A DNA stretch of 32,313 bases from the NCBI GenBank assembly GCA_947473045.1, contig CANJCO010000055.1, forward strand, positions 1 through 32,313, read 5' to 3'. The notes under the pieces are model-generated. The model was not told the origin of the DNA and ran no database searches. It saw only the letters and a list, made by a program, of their open reading frames with translations. Shown in pieces: positions 8,346 through 16,004 of the stretch (the stretch's first letter is position 1; the number at the start of each line of letters is the position of its first letter). Source of the stretch: Myxococcales bacterium (lineage in GTDB: Bacteria; Myxococcota_A; Polyangia; Polyangiales; Polyangiaceae). The translations under genes and the position numbers were made by a program.

Positions 8346-9446
8346 ATGAAGTTCGCTCGGCCTGCGCTATGGCTCACCCTCACGCTGCTCGCTGGCGCCT
8401 GCAAGAAGTCGCAGGCTCCGGGTGACCAGCTTGACGCGGGCAAGGTGGCCGAACACGCAGCGGTCGCCGACGCGGCCTCCGCCGAGCACGCGCAGCACGC
8501 CGACCCGGCCGAGCACGCTGAGCACGCCAACCCTGACGAGCACGGTGAGCACGGGGACCACGCCGACGCGGGCGGCGCGCCCGCTGAGCACGCGGAGCAC
8601 GGACAAGACGCTTCGGCGTTCACCGTGCCGTTCGTCGATCAGCAAGATCCGCTCGAGCAGACGCGCAACTTCTTCAAAGATGCGCTCGGAGACAACGCGG
8701 CCTTTCAGCGCGAGCACGACCCCGACTTCTTCAAGGCGTTTGCCTCTTCGCAGAAGCCGCGGGTCACGGTCGTGACCTGCTCCGACTCTCGCGTGCAGAG
8801 TACAGCTTTCGATCACGCGCCCGAAAACGACCTGTTTACCATTCGCAACATTGGCAATCAGGTGCGCCTCAACCTGGGCTCCGTCGAATACGGAGTTCGT
8901 CATCTCAAGACGCCCGTGCTGCTCGTGCTTGGGCACACCGGGTGCGGCGCAGTGAAGGCTGCGATGGGAGACGCGAGCCACGAGAGCGAAGCCATTCGCC
9001 ACGAGCTCGACGGCCTTGCGCTGCCGAAAGGCAAGGATGGCGCGTCGGGCGACGATCCGGGCCCGTGGCTCGAAGGCGTTACCAAAAACGTGCACGATCA
9101 AGTCGCCTTCGCGCTCACCACGTTCGCCGAAGAAGTTCGCACCGGCCGGCTCACCGTCGTAGGCGCGGTCTACGATTTTCGAAACGACATGAAGCGCGGC
9201 GCGGGCAAGCTCTCGATCATCGACGTCAACGGCATTACCGCGCCGGCAAAAATGCAGGCGTTCGAGCGTTTGGTCCTTGGGCTGCCGCTTCTTGCAGCGG
9301 CGCCGCCAAGCGCCAAGCGCCCCGCGCCGCCGGCGGCTTCGGCTGCGCGATCGGCCGAGCTGAAGAGTTTGATCGAGCTGCGCGACGAGCTGCGCAAGGC
9401 CACGACGGCGGCCGGTGCCTCGAGCGCGCAGGTCAACGCCCCGTAG
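8346..9446 (+). CDS. Lipoprotein beta-carbonic anhydrase with His-rich tract
   Basis: The product is 366 aa from the ATG at 8346, which opens a lipoprotein signal ending in AGAC (lipid Cys19); a GTG at 8301 is in frame but would bury that signal. Residues about 35-90 are a low-complexity tract with ten His, mostly in EH/DH pairs (for example AEHAEHANPDEHGEHGDH), which looks metal-binding. The catalytic domain follows: CSDSR (Cys145, Asp147, Arg149) and HTGCG (His197, Cys200) supply the zinc ligands and Asp-Arg dyad of beta-class carbonic anhydrases, which interconvert CO2 and bicarbonate. The C-terminus has an Ala/Pro linker and a short charged helix. It is probably anchored in the periplasm, unusual for a beta-class enzyme. 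It follows the methyltransferase by 41 bp. Confidence 0.9.
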   Translation: MKFARPALWLTLTLLAGACKKSQAPGDQLDAGKVAEHAAVADAASAEHAQHADPAEHAEHANPDEHGEHGDHADAGGAPAEHAEHGQDASAFTVPFVDQQDPLEQTRNFFKDALGDNAAFQREHDPDFFKAFASSQKPRVTVVTCSDSRVQSTAFDHAPENDLFTIRNIGNQVRLNLGSVEYGVRHLKTPVLLVLGHTGCGAVKAAMGDASHESEAIRHELDGLALPKGKDGASGDDPGPWLEGVTKNVHDQVAFALTTFAEEVRTGRLTVVGAVYDFRNDMKRGAGKLSIIDVNGITAPAKMQAFERLVLGLPLLAAAPPSAKRPAPPAASAARSAELKSLIELRDELRKATTAAGASSAQVNAP

Positions 9447-9514
9447 CTTTTGCTTTTTTCAGGGGTCTGCCAATTCGCTTGCCGCGCGGGCGACTCTCGC
9501 GAGAGATTGTCCGT

Positions 9515-10927
9515 ATGGGCATTAAAGTATTCAGTGCGCTTGGGTTGTCTCTTGGGTTGTCGCTTGTGGCTTGCGGGAGCACGCCGACGAGCGGGTTCCC
9601 CGGCGACGACAAGCCCGACGCGAGCTTGGGCGGCGACGACGCGAGCGCGCTCCCCGACGAGGGGGTGCCGCAGTTCGGTGACGTCAACGTCGAGGCCGCG
9701 CCGCCGTGCGAGGGTCTCAAGTGCCAGCAGGTCGCCTGCAACAACGGCACGACGACGAGCGTCAGCGGCACGGTGTTCGACCCGGCCGGCAAGAACCCGC
9801 TCTACAACATTGTGGTGTTCGTTCCGAACGCGCCGCTCGACCCGATTACCCACGGCCCCGTCTGCGACTCGTGCGGCGGCGCGCCCATTTCCGGAAAGCC
9901 GGTCGTCACGGCTTTGACCGACGAAAAGGGTCATTTCAAGCTCGAGAACGTGCCTGTGGGCACCAACATTCCGCTCGTGATGCAGGTGGGCAAGTGGCGC
10001 CGCAAGATCACGATTCCCAACGTTGTGCAGTGCGTCGATACGCCGATTAGCGACGTTTCGCAGACGCGCCTGCCGAAGAACAAGAGCGAGGGCGATATGC
10101 CGCTCATCGCGCTCGCCGCCGGCTGCGATCCGATTCACACGCTGGTGCAGAAAATCGGCATCGACCTCGCCGAGTTCACTCCCGGTAGCGGCAACGGCAT
10201 GGTGCGCGTGTACTCAGGCTATGGCAACCAGGCCGGCAACGTTCCGGGCGCGACCGACACCTACAAGTTCTGGGGCACGCTGAGCGAGATGATGAAATAC
10301 GACATCATCATCAACGAGTGCGAGTGCGCTCCTCACCCGCGCGACACCATGGGGCCCGCGTACGCCAACATGGCCTCGTACCTCGACGCCGGCGGACGCG
10401 TCTTCGCGTCGCACTACCAGCTGAACTTCTACGGTTCTTCGCCCGAAAATGGCGGCAAGGCTGCGGCCGAGCTCCAGAGCGCGGCAACTTGGACGCTCTG
10501 GAGCGGCTCGAGCCCCGGGGGCTCTCCCTACCTCATCGACACTACGTTCCCGAAGGGCAAGTCGATGGACGACTGGCTGTGGAACCTCAAGACCGCGAGC
10601 GGCTGGGGCCCGACCATCAAGAACACCCCCAAAGGGCAGATTCAGATCTCCAACGTTGGCGACATCGGCGCGGCGAAGGCCGGCATTTCGCAGCGCTGGA
10701 TCTACCCGCAGAGCGGCTCGTCGGTGGTTTATCTCTCGATGAACCTGCCCACGGCTGCGGCCCCCGACAAGCGCTGCGGCCGCGCGGTCGGCACCGACCT
10801 GCACGTCGGCAGCGGCAGCCTCACCACGATGAGCGAGCAGGAAGCGGCGCTCGAATACATGTTCTTCGATCTCGCCTCGTGCGTCATCGACGACGGCAAG
10901 CCGCCGGTTCCGCCGACCCCGAACTGA
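9515..10927 (+). CDS. Large lipoprotein with carboxypeptidase-regulatory-like domain
   Basis: The product is 470 aa. The signal peptide ends in LVAC (lipid Cys20), followed by an Asp/Gly/Ala linker. From about residue 70 there is a Cys-containing segment (CEGLKCQQVAC) leading into a CarboxypepD_reg-like beta-sandwich (VSGTVFDPAGKNPLYNIVV through DEKGHFKLENVPVG). The C-terminal half has VRVYSGYGNQ, YDIIINECEC and YLDAGGRVFASHYQLNF; the order beta-strand, Cys, Gly-rich turn, His suggests a glutamine-amidotransferase/ThuA-like Rossmann fold, but this is a guess. No enzyme activity is assigned. It is preceded by a 68-bp gap and followed by a bidirectional terminator hairpin. Confidence 0.75.
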   Translation: MGIKVFSALGLSLGLSLVACGSTPTSGFPGDDKPDASLGGDDASALPDEGVPQFGDVNVEAAPPCEGLKCQQVACNNGTTTSVSGTVFDPAGKNPLYNIVVFVPNAPLDPITHGPVCDSCGGAPISGKPVVTALTDEKGHFKLENVPVGTNIPLVMQVGKWRRKITIPNVVQCVDTPISDVSQTRLPKNKSEGDMPLIALAAGCDPIHTLVQKIGIDLAEFTPGSGNGMVRVYSGYGNQAGNVPGATDTYKFWGTLSEMMKYDIIINECECAPHPRDTMGPAYANMASYLDAGGRVFASHYQLNFYGSSPENGGKAAAELQSAATWTLWSGSSPGGSPYLIDTTFPKGKSMDDWLWNLKTASGWGPTIKNTPKGQIQISNVGDIGAAKAGISQRWIYPQSGSSVVYLSMNLPTAAAPDKRCGRAVGTDLHVGSGSLTTMSEQEAALEYMFFDLASCVIDDGKPPVPPTPN

Positions 10928-10948
10928 GCGCCACGCACAAAACGACGA

Positions 10949-10982
10949 CGCCCGCCGGGCTGCACTTCGCAGCCTGCGGGCG
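10949..10982. terminator. Bidirectional terminator hairpin
   Basis: CGCCCGC at 10949-10955 pairs with GCGGGCG at 10976-10982, and an inner stem GGCTGC/GCAGCC closes on loop ACTTC. An A-rich stretch precedes it and TTTCGCTTT follows, so it could end transcription on both strands. It sits between two convergent genes. Confidence 0.65.
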
Positions 10983-11006
10983 TTTCGCTTTGGCGGGGGC
11001 GCCGCG

Positions 11007-11336
11007 TCAGTTGACGGTGACTTCTTTCGAGAACGGAATGCAGTTGTCAGCCGAACACACGCCGCCCTTGATAACGGCCTTGCCCTTGGGCAACCCGTTC
11101 ACGGTCGCCGACGTGGCCGACAGCGCGAAGCCTGTCTTGTCGATCGTCTTGTCGCCGGCCTTGGCCTTCCACGGATATTGCTCGTTGATATGCCACGAGC
11201 CCTTGGCGGTGACGGTGACGGAGTCGCCCTTCACGTTTACGTCGAACTGATCTTCGGCCTGGGCGGTGCCCGCGTAGCCGACGGCGGCGGCGATGAGAGC
11301 GGCAGCGGCGAGTTGGAGGGCGGAAACGATGCGCAT
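11007..11336 (-). CDS. Small exported protein with Cys pair, function unknown
   Basis: The product is 109 aa with a clear Sec signal peptide (hydrophobic about 7-22; cleavage after AQA, residue 27). The mature part of about 82 aa is beta-rich, with WHINEQYPWK followed near the end by CSADNCIPFSKEV. The spacing and context of the two Cys resemble the N-terminal domain of DsbD-like proteins, where such a pair can form a disulfide, but the similarity is too short to name the family. It is probably periplasmic. It stands alone on the minus strand, converging with the large lipoprotein; the next minus-strand gene ends... upstream at 11425, 88 bp away, so readthrough into this gene is possible. Confidence 0.7.
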   Translation of the reverse strand: MRIVSALQLAAAALIAAAVGYAGTAQAEDQFDVNVKGDSVTVTAKGSWHINEQYPWKAKAGDKTIDKTGFALSATSATVNGLPKGKAVIKGGVCSADNCIPFSKEVTVN

Positions 11337-11424
11337 GTCGGGTGCTCCTGCTTGGGTCGTTGAACTTGGGGTTGGACGAGGCTGACGGGAAAACGAAGCA
11401 ACGGCGGGGAAGAAAATCGCCCCG

Positions 11425-12498
11425 CTACTGGCGGGTCCAGTGGCCCACGCCGCAGTATTGATGCGTCGCGGCGAGGCCGTATTTGTTCATCTGGCTCTGC
11501 GTGCACGCGCAGATGTTGCCGTAGGTGCCGTTGTAAAAGTCGTAGTCGTACGCGAAGTTGAAGGCCGAGCTGCCGCTCTGTCCGTCGGGCGGGTACCATG
11601 AGCCCTTGGTGCCGTAGGCGCAGTCGTACTGCTGCCAAATGCAGACCGAGTTGGTGACCTGGTTGCAGACCTGCTGCGCTTCGCAGCTGTAGTCGCCCGC
11701 CTTGCAGTTGACGACGACGTTGGCGTGCCCCTCGACTTCGATGCTCAGGCCCGCGATGCACAGGCCGGCGCTGCAGTTGGGCGTCTGCCCGCTGCAGGCG
11801 ATGCCGCAGCCTCCGCAGTTGGCCGGGTCGGTCATCACGTCGACGCACGCGCCACCGCAGAAGGCCTTGCCGGTCGGGCAGCAGTGGCCACCGCCGCACC
11901 ACTCGTCGAACGCGCACGCCGTGCTGCAGTCGCCGCAATGGTCGTGGTTTTGCTGCACGTCGAAGCAGACGCCGGCGCAATCGAGCTTGCCGCCGCTGCA
12001 GGCGATGCCGCACTTCGACTGCACACACGCGGGCGAGCCGAGATCCCACGGAGCGCCTGCGTCGGGGCCGGCGTCGAAGGGCACGCCAGCGTCGGGGTTG
12101 CCGTTGCCCGGGTCGAGCGCGCCCGCGTCGCCGACAGCGCACACCGTGGCGCAGGCGCCGCAATGTTTCGGGTCGCTCGTGAGATTAACGCACAGCGGCT
12201 CGCCGGCGCATTTTACCGCGGGCGCCGTGCACTCGGCCTTGCAAGCGCCGCTGCTGCACACCTGCCCTGACGCGCACGCGTGACCGCAACCGCCACAGTT
12301 TTTCGGATCGCTCGACGTGCTCGCATCGGGGCACGCGGAAGTGTCGGCTGTGGCGTCCGCCGGGGCGCCCGTGCTGGCGTCGTCGGACACGAGGGGCAAC
12401 GCAGCGGTGGCACACGCCGAGGCCAGACTCGCGGCCATCGCTCCGATGAGCGTCACCGATCCCGCGGCCGCGCCGATTCGAAAATGGGACTGTCTCAT
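11425..12498 (-). CDS. Cys-rich MXAN/Stig1-like lipoprotein A
   Basis: The product is 357 aa from the ATG at 12498, supported by GGGAGA 7 nt upstream; the frame is open beyond this but lacks a signal. The signal ends in LASAC (lipid Cys29). Four or more Cys-rich modules follow, each of the form DPxNCGGCGxxCxxGxxCxxGxC, interrupted by an Asp/Pro/Gly linker (about 150-185). The C-terminal ~100 residues form a different Cys-containing, Tyr/Asn-rich domain (for example NFAYDYDFYNGTYGN) with no module repeats. Such proteins are frequent in myxobacterial genomes and are thought to be cell-surface, disulfide-stabilised proteins; function is unknown. It lies 34 bp behind another Cys-rich gene on the same strand. 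Confidence 0.82.
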   Translation of the reverse strand: MRQSHFRIGAAAGSVTLIGAMAASLASACATAALPLVSDDASTGAPADATADTSACPDASTSSDPKNCGGCGHACASGQVCSSGACKAECTAPAVKCAGEPLCVNLTSDPKHCGACATVCAVGDAGALDPGNGNPDAGVPFDAGPDAGAPWDLGSPACVQSKCGIACSGGKLDCAGVCFDVQQNHDHCGDCSTACAFDEWCGGGHCCPTGKAFCGGACVDVMTDPANCGGCGIACSGQTPNCSAGLCIAGLSIEVEGHANVVVNCKAGDYSCEAQQVCNQVTNSVCIWQQYDCAYGTKGSWYPPDGQSGSSAFNFAYDYDFYNGTYGNICACTQSQMNKYGLAATHQYCGVGHWTRQ

Positions 12499-12532
12499 GT
12501 GCGATCTCCCAGAAAGCGGCCCGCCGGGCAGC

Positions 12533-13666
12533 TCACGGCAGACACTGCCAGGTGACCGTCTGGCAGAGGATCGGGCCGAACTGGTCGGAGCCGCAGGAGC
12601 CGCCGCCGTCGTAGGTCTCGTTGCCCGGCGCGTTGCAGGTCTCTTTCGCCCCCTGACAGTAGCCACACACGTCTGAGCAGGTGCCGCCGATTTTGCCCAC
12701 CTTGGTGTAGCCGAGCTTCTGACAAATTTGCAGAGAGTGGTAGTGCCCTCCGCCCGGGTTGTTGTGCGACAGCCAGGCGCTGTTCGAGTCGGCGCGGCAC
12801 ACGACCCAGGGGTCGTTCGTCTCGAGATCGTTTCCGGAAAGGCAGACCTGCACCGTTGAGTTCTTGCATGCGCCCGCGCTGCAGAACTTGCCCGCGGGGC
12901 ACGCGGCGCCGCACTGGCCGCAGTTCATGTTGTCGGTCTGTCCGTCGACGCAGTAGGGCGCGCCCGCGTCGCCGCCGCACTGCAGTTGGTCGGGCCCGCA
13001 CACAGGGGTGCACGCGCCGGCCGTACAGGTCTCCATCGCGGCGCAGCTGACGCCGCACGCGCCGCAGTTGCTGTTGTCGGTCTGCACGTTCGCGCAGTAG
13101 CCCGCTCCGCCGTCGCCGCCGCCGCAGCGTGTCTGGTCGGTCGTGCAGAAGCTCTGGCAAACCCCAGACGCACACACCTCATCGGATTTGCAGGCGGCGC
13201 CGCACTTGCCGCAGTTGCTGCCGTCGGCCTTGAGGTTCGCGCAATAGGGAGCGCCGGCGTCTCCGCCGCACAGGGTCTGGCCGCTCGTGGAGTCTCCGCA
13301 GGTGCCCGTGCAGAAGCCGCCGTTGCAGACCTCGCCTGACTTGCACGCCTTGCCGCACCCGCCGCAGTTGGCGTTGTCGGTTTTTGCGTTCACGCACGTC
13401 GCCGCGCCGCCGTCGCGCGCGCACTTCGTGTTGCTCGCGGGGCAGTCCTGCGAGCACACGCCTTTGTCGCACGCTTGGCCTGCGCTGCAGACCAACCCGC
13501 ATTTTCCGCAGTTTTCGGTGTCGGCCTGCACATCGATACACACGGCACCGCAGGCTTCTTTGCCCGGCTCGCAGGTGACGATCGCGGTCGCGTTTGCGCA
13601 GGAGGCCATCAGCAGCGTGAGGCCGATGAACAGCGCGGACCAGAAGGCGATTCGTTTCGTTTGCAC
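12533..13666 (-). CDS. Cys-rich MXAN/Stig1-like lipoprotein B
   Basis: The product is 377 aa from GTG 13666, which has GAGGT about 6 nt upstream. The signal peptide ends in MASC (lipid Cys23). Five to six tandem Cys modules follow, of the form CGGDAGAPYCxxxxTDNxNCGxCGxxC, spaced about 45-50 residues. The final ~110 residues are a separate domain with Trp- and Cys-rich segments (WVVCRADSNSAWLSHNN, CSDVCGYCQGAKETC) that differs from the tail of the neighbouring protein A. The modules should be disulfide-bonded in the periplasm or at the surface. It is probably cotranscribed with gene A downstream and diverges from Cys-rich gene C. Confidence 0.82.
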   Translation of the reverse strand: MQTKRIAFWSALFIGLTLLMASCANATAIVTCEPGKEACGAVCIDVQADTENCGKCGLVCSAGQACDKGVCSQDCPASNTKCARDGGAATCVNAKTDNANCGGCGKACKSGEVCNGGFCTGTCGDSTSGQTLCGGDAGAPYCANLKADGSNCGKCGAACKSDEVCASGVCQSFCTTDQTRCGGGDGGAGYCANVQTDNSNCGACGVSCAAMETCTAGACTPVCGPDQLQCGGDAGAPYCVDGQTDNMNCGQCGAACPAGKFCSAGACKNSTVQVCLSGNDLETNDPWVVCRADSNSAWLSHNNPGGGHYHSLQICQKLGYTKVGKIGGTCSDVCGYCQGAKETCNAPGNETYDGGGSCGSDQFGPILCQTVTWQCLP

Positions 13667-13795
13667 GCGGTACCTCGCTTTGAACCCTCAGCGTACCTGA
13701 GGCCGCGGCGGCCAGTCGCTCAAATGCGCGTCGATTGCGGTGCGATGATTTCCGCGATTGCCATCGGCGCGTCGCTTGCTGCATCCTCACGGTCT

Positions 13796-14656
13796 ATGGC
13801 CCCTCATCACACGCAGCGCGCCCGACGCGCGATGTTCTTCGCTCTCGTGCTGTCGGCGCCCGCGGCCATCCTCGCAGCTTCGGCGTGCGGAAGCGTTGAG
13901 GCGCCGCCGTGTCCGGGCGCGCTCGGCCAGTGCGGCGGCAAGTGCGTTAACGTCCAAAACGACCCGCTCAACTGCGGCGCGTGCGGCACCGCGTGCGACT
14001 CGACCTCGCTGTGCTCGCACGGCACCTGCGCCTCTGTTTGCGGCGCGGGCGAGCAGGGGTGCCCTTCCGGGGCGAGCGGGTTCTGCACGAGCCTCCAGAG
14101 CGACAACGCCAACTGCGGCGCGTGCGGCGCGGCCTGCAAAGCCCTCGAAAAATGCAGCGCCGGAAAATGCGCCGCGGGCTGCACGACGGGCGAGACCGGC
14201 TGCACGCCGAAGGTCGGCGCGCCGTATTGCGCCAATACGCAATCTGACGGCACCAACTGCGGCGCGTGCGGAGTGAGCTGCAAGGCGCTCGAGGTCTGCA
14301 ACGCAGGCGCGTGCGCGTCGACGTGCTCGGCGGGCCAAACCACGTGCCTCGGCGACGGCGGCCCCGGATACTGCGCAAAAACCGACACCGACAACGCCAA
14401 CTGCGGCGCGTGCGGGCACGCCTGCGGATCGCTCGAGGCTTGCATCGGCGGCGTGTGCAAGGGCGCGTGCACCAAGACGCAAACGCTCTGCGATCCCGAT
14501 GGCGGCACGCTCCAGGATGGCGCGACCGCGCCTCCGTTCTGCACCGACACGAGCAGCGACAACGCCCACTGCGGAGCGTGCTTCAACGCCTGCACGCCGA
14601 GCAAGCCGCTGTGCGTCAGCGGCGCCTGCTACAGCCTCGACGCGTCGCCGGGCTGA
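13796..14656 (+). CDS. Cys-rich MXAN/Stig1-like lipoprotein C
   Basis: The product is 286 aa if it starts at ATG 13796, which gives an Arg-containing n-region, a hydrophobic core and the lipobox AASAC (lipid Cys31). ATG 13832 is a shorter alternative with the same lipobox; no good Shine-Dalgarno decides. The mature protein is almost entirely tandem Cys modules: NCGACG or HCGACF occurs five times, at DNA positions near 13971, 14110, 14260, 14398 and 14573. Unlike proteins A and B it lacks a distinct C-terminal domain. It diverges from gene B, with which it shares DNA-level module sequence in inverted orientation. Confidence 0.8.
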   Translation: MAPHHTQRARRAMFFALVLSAPAAILAASACGSVEAPPCPGALGQCGGKCVNVQNDPLNCGACGTACDSTSLCSHGTCASVCGAGEQGCPSGASGFCTSLQSDNANCGACGAACKALEKCSAGKCAAGCTTGETGCTPKVGAPYCANTQSDGTNCGACGVSCKALEVCNAGACASTCSAGQTTCLGDGGPGYCAKTDTDNANCGACGHACGSLEACIGGVCKGACTKTQTLCDPDGGTLQDGATAPPFCTDTSSDNAHCGACFNACTPSKPLCVSGACYSLDASPG

Positions 14657-14721
14657 TCGCCGCGCGCCAACCGGGCGCCTTTGTCTGGTAATCTTCGGGG
14701 CCCAACCCTACGAGGATTTTC

Positions 14722-15222
14722 ATGATCAAGATTGGCGACAGCATCCCCGACGCGACCCTCTCCGAGACTGTTGAATTCGGCGACTTCTGTCCGATCAACC
14801 CCAGCCCGGTTTCCGTCGCCGAAGCGACCAAGGGCAAGCGCGTGGTCATCTTCGGCGTTCCCGGAGCGTTCACGCCCACGTGCAGCGCGCAGCACGTTCC
14901 CGGCTACGTCGAGCACCTCGCCGCGTTGAAGGCCAAGGGCGTCGATGAGGTGTGGTGCGTGGCGGTCAACGACGGCTTCGTGATGGCCGCCTGGGGCCGC
15001 GCGGAGAACGCAATCGGCAAGGTTCGCATGCTCGGCGACGGAAGCGGCGAGTTCGCGCGCAAGCTCGGCCTCGATGTCGACCTGACGAAATACGGCATGG
15101 GCACGCGCATCGGCCGCTGCTCGCTCCTCGTCGAGGACGGCGTCGTCAAGCAGGTCAACGTTGAAGGCCCCGGCAAGTTCGAGGTCAGCGACGCGGCGAC
15201 GATGCTCGGTCAGCTCGGCTGA
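14722..15222 (+). CDS. Peroxiredoxin, Prx5-like
   Basis: This is a 166-aa thiol peroxidase of the AhpC/TSA (redoxin) superfamily, Prx5 subgroup. The active site reads GVPGAFTPTCS, with the peroxidatic Cys54 preceded by the conserved Thr and Pro. The later FVMAAWG and the Arg in GTRIGRCSLLVEDG also match the subgroup. It reduces hydrogen peroxide and organic hydroperoxides in the cytoplasm, probably with glutathione or thioredoxin. Cys117 or Cys74 might act as resolving Cys, but this is unsettled. The ATG follows GAGGA at good spacing. It is monocistronic by appearance and converges with the DUF1287 gene. Confidence 0.92.
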   Translation: MIKIGDSIPDATLSETVEFGDFCPINPSPVSVAEATKGKRVVIFGVPGAFTPTCSAQHVPGYVEHLAALKAKGVDEVWCVAVNDGFVMAAWGRAENAIGKVRMLGDGSGEFARKLGLDVDLTKYGMGTRIGRCSLLVEDGVVKQVNVEGPGKFEVSDAATMLGQLG

Positions 15223-15230
15223 AGCGTGGC

Positions 15231-15266
15231 GCGCGCTCCTGGCTCCGCATGGGGTAGGGAGCGCGC
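15231..15266. terminator. Stem-loop between convergent genes
   Basis: A perfect 9-bp stem GCGCGCTCC/GGAGCGCGC lies 8 bp after the peroxiredoxin stop and 13 bp before the end of the convergent DUF1287 gene. There is no T-tract, so it is a candidate bidirectional terminator or mRNA 3'-end stabiliser. Confidence 0.45.
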
Positions 15267-15279
15267 GGACGCGGGCTGC

Positions 15280-15894
15280 TCAAGGCAACAGGCGGTAGTG
15301 CGCGAGCCGCGGCCACGCGTCGAGGGTGTCGTCTTCGGTCGGCGTGGGCCCCAAATTGTGGATCATCAGCGGCAACCCGCGTGGCCCTTTGCGATCGCTG
15401 ACCACGCCCACGTGCTGCGGTGAGCACGCGGGACATGCGGCGAACGAGATGATGACGACGTCGCCGGGGGCATAGGATTTTGCGTCGTCGACGGGCAGGC
15501 GCGCGGCGTGGCGTTGCAGGTAGACGCCCAGCGGGCCGACGCGCCGGTGGTCGATGTTCGCGTCGGGGCGTTTCACCCAGCCCGCATAGGCGCTCGGCGC
15601 GCGAACGACGTCTTCGTGCACGAGCTGCTGCAGGTCGAGTCCCGCCGCGCGGTAGCCGCGGATGACGACGTCGGTGCACACGCCCGAGCCGGCAGGCACG
15701 TCGCCGCCGGGGTAGCGGATCGGTACCCATCGACCGTCGTAACTGACGGCGCGCTCGACCTCCTGACGCGCACGCGCGACGACGGCCAGCGCGGGCGGGG
15801 CCTGCGTCGGGCTGAGCGGGGCGGGAGGTTGGGCCATCGCGGGCAGGGCGATACAGGCCAGCGAGACGAAGAAGAGCGGCAGCACTTTGGCCAT
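15280..15894 (-). CDS. DUF1287 exported protein
   Basis: The product is 204 aa from the ATG at 15894, preceded by GGAG; the frame is open upstream but the signal peptide starts here. Cleavage is expected after AMA (residue 21). The DUF1287 hallmarks are present in order: GGDVPAGSGVCTDVVIRGYR (Cys73), LVHEDV, KRPDANIDHRRV, YAPGDVVI, HVGVVSD (His161) and IHNLG (His179). The Cys/His/His arrangement suggests an NlpC/P60-like hydrolase fold, possibly a peptidoglycan-active thiol enzyme, but activity is not established for the family. It acts outside the cytoplasm and diverges from the helicase gene. Confidence 0.88.
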   Translation of the reverse strand: MAKVLPLFFVSLACIALPAMAQPPAPLSPTQAPPALAVVARARQEVERAVSYDGRWVPIRYPGGDVPAGSGVCTDVVIRGYRAAGLDLQQLVHEDVVRAPSAYAGWVKRPDANIDHRRVGPLGVYLQRHAARLPVDDAKSYAPGDVVIISFAACPACSPQHVGVVSDRKGPRGLPLMIHNLGPTPTEDDTLDAWPRLAHYRLLP

Positions 15895-16004
15895 CGACGC
15901 TCCGACACCGAAAACGTTCGAACCTTGGGCGCTTTTCACGCCGCTTGGGGCCGCGCAATCTTCCATCCGGCGCGTCTCCGTGGTTGATGTGTTTGCACCG
16001 CGCG

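Noticed and set aside
13796-14656. CRISPR-like spaced DNA repeats
   Set aside because: The repeated blocks are coding Cys modules of unequal period (about 138-175 nt), in frame and translated.
14664-14682. Weak hairpin GCGCC/GGCGC followed by CTTTG after Cys-rich gene C
   Set aside because: Only a 5-bp stem in GC-rich DNA with no T-tract; not distinguishable from chance.
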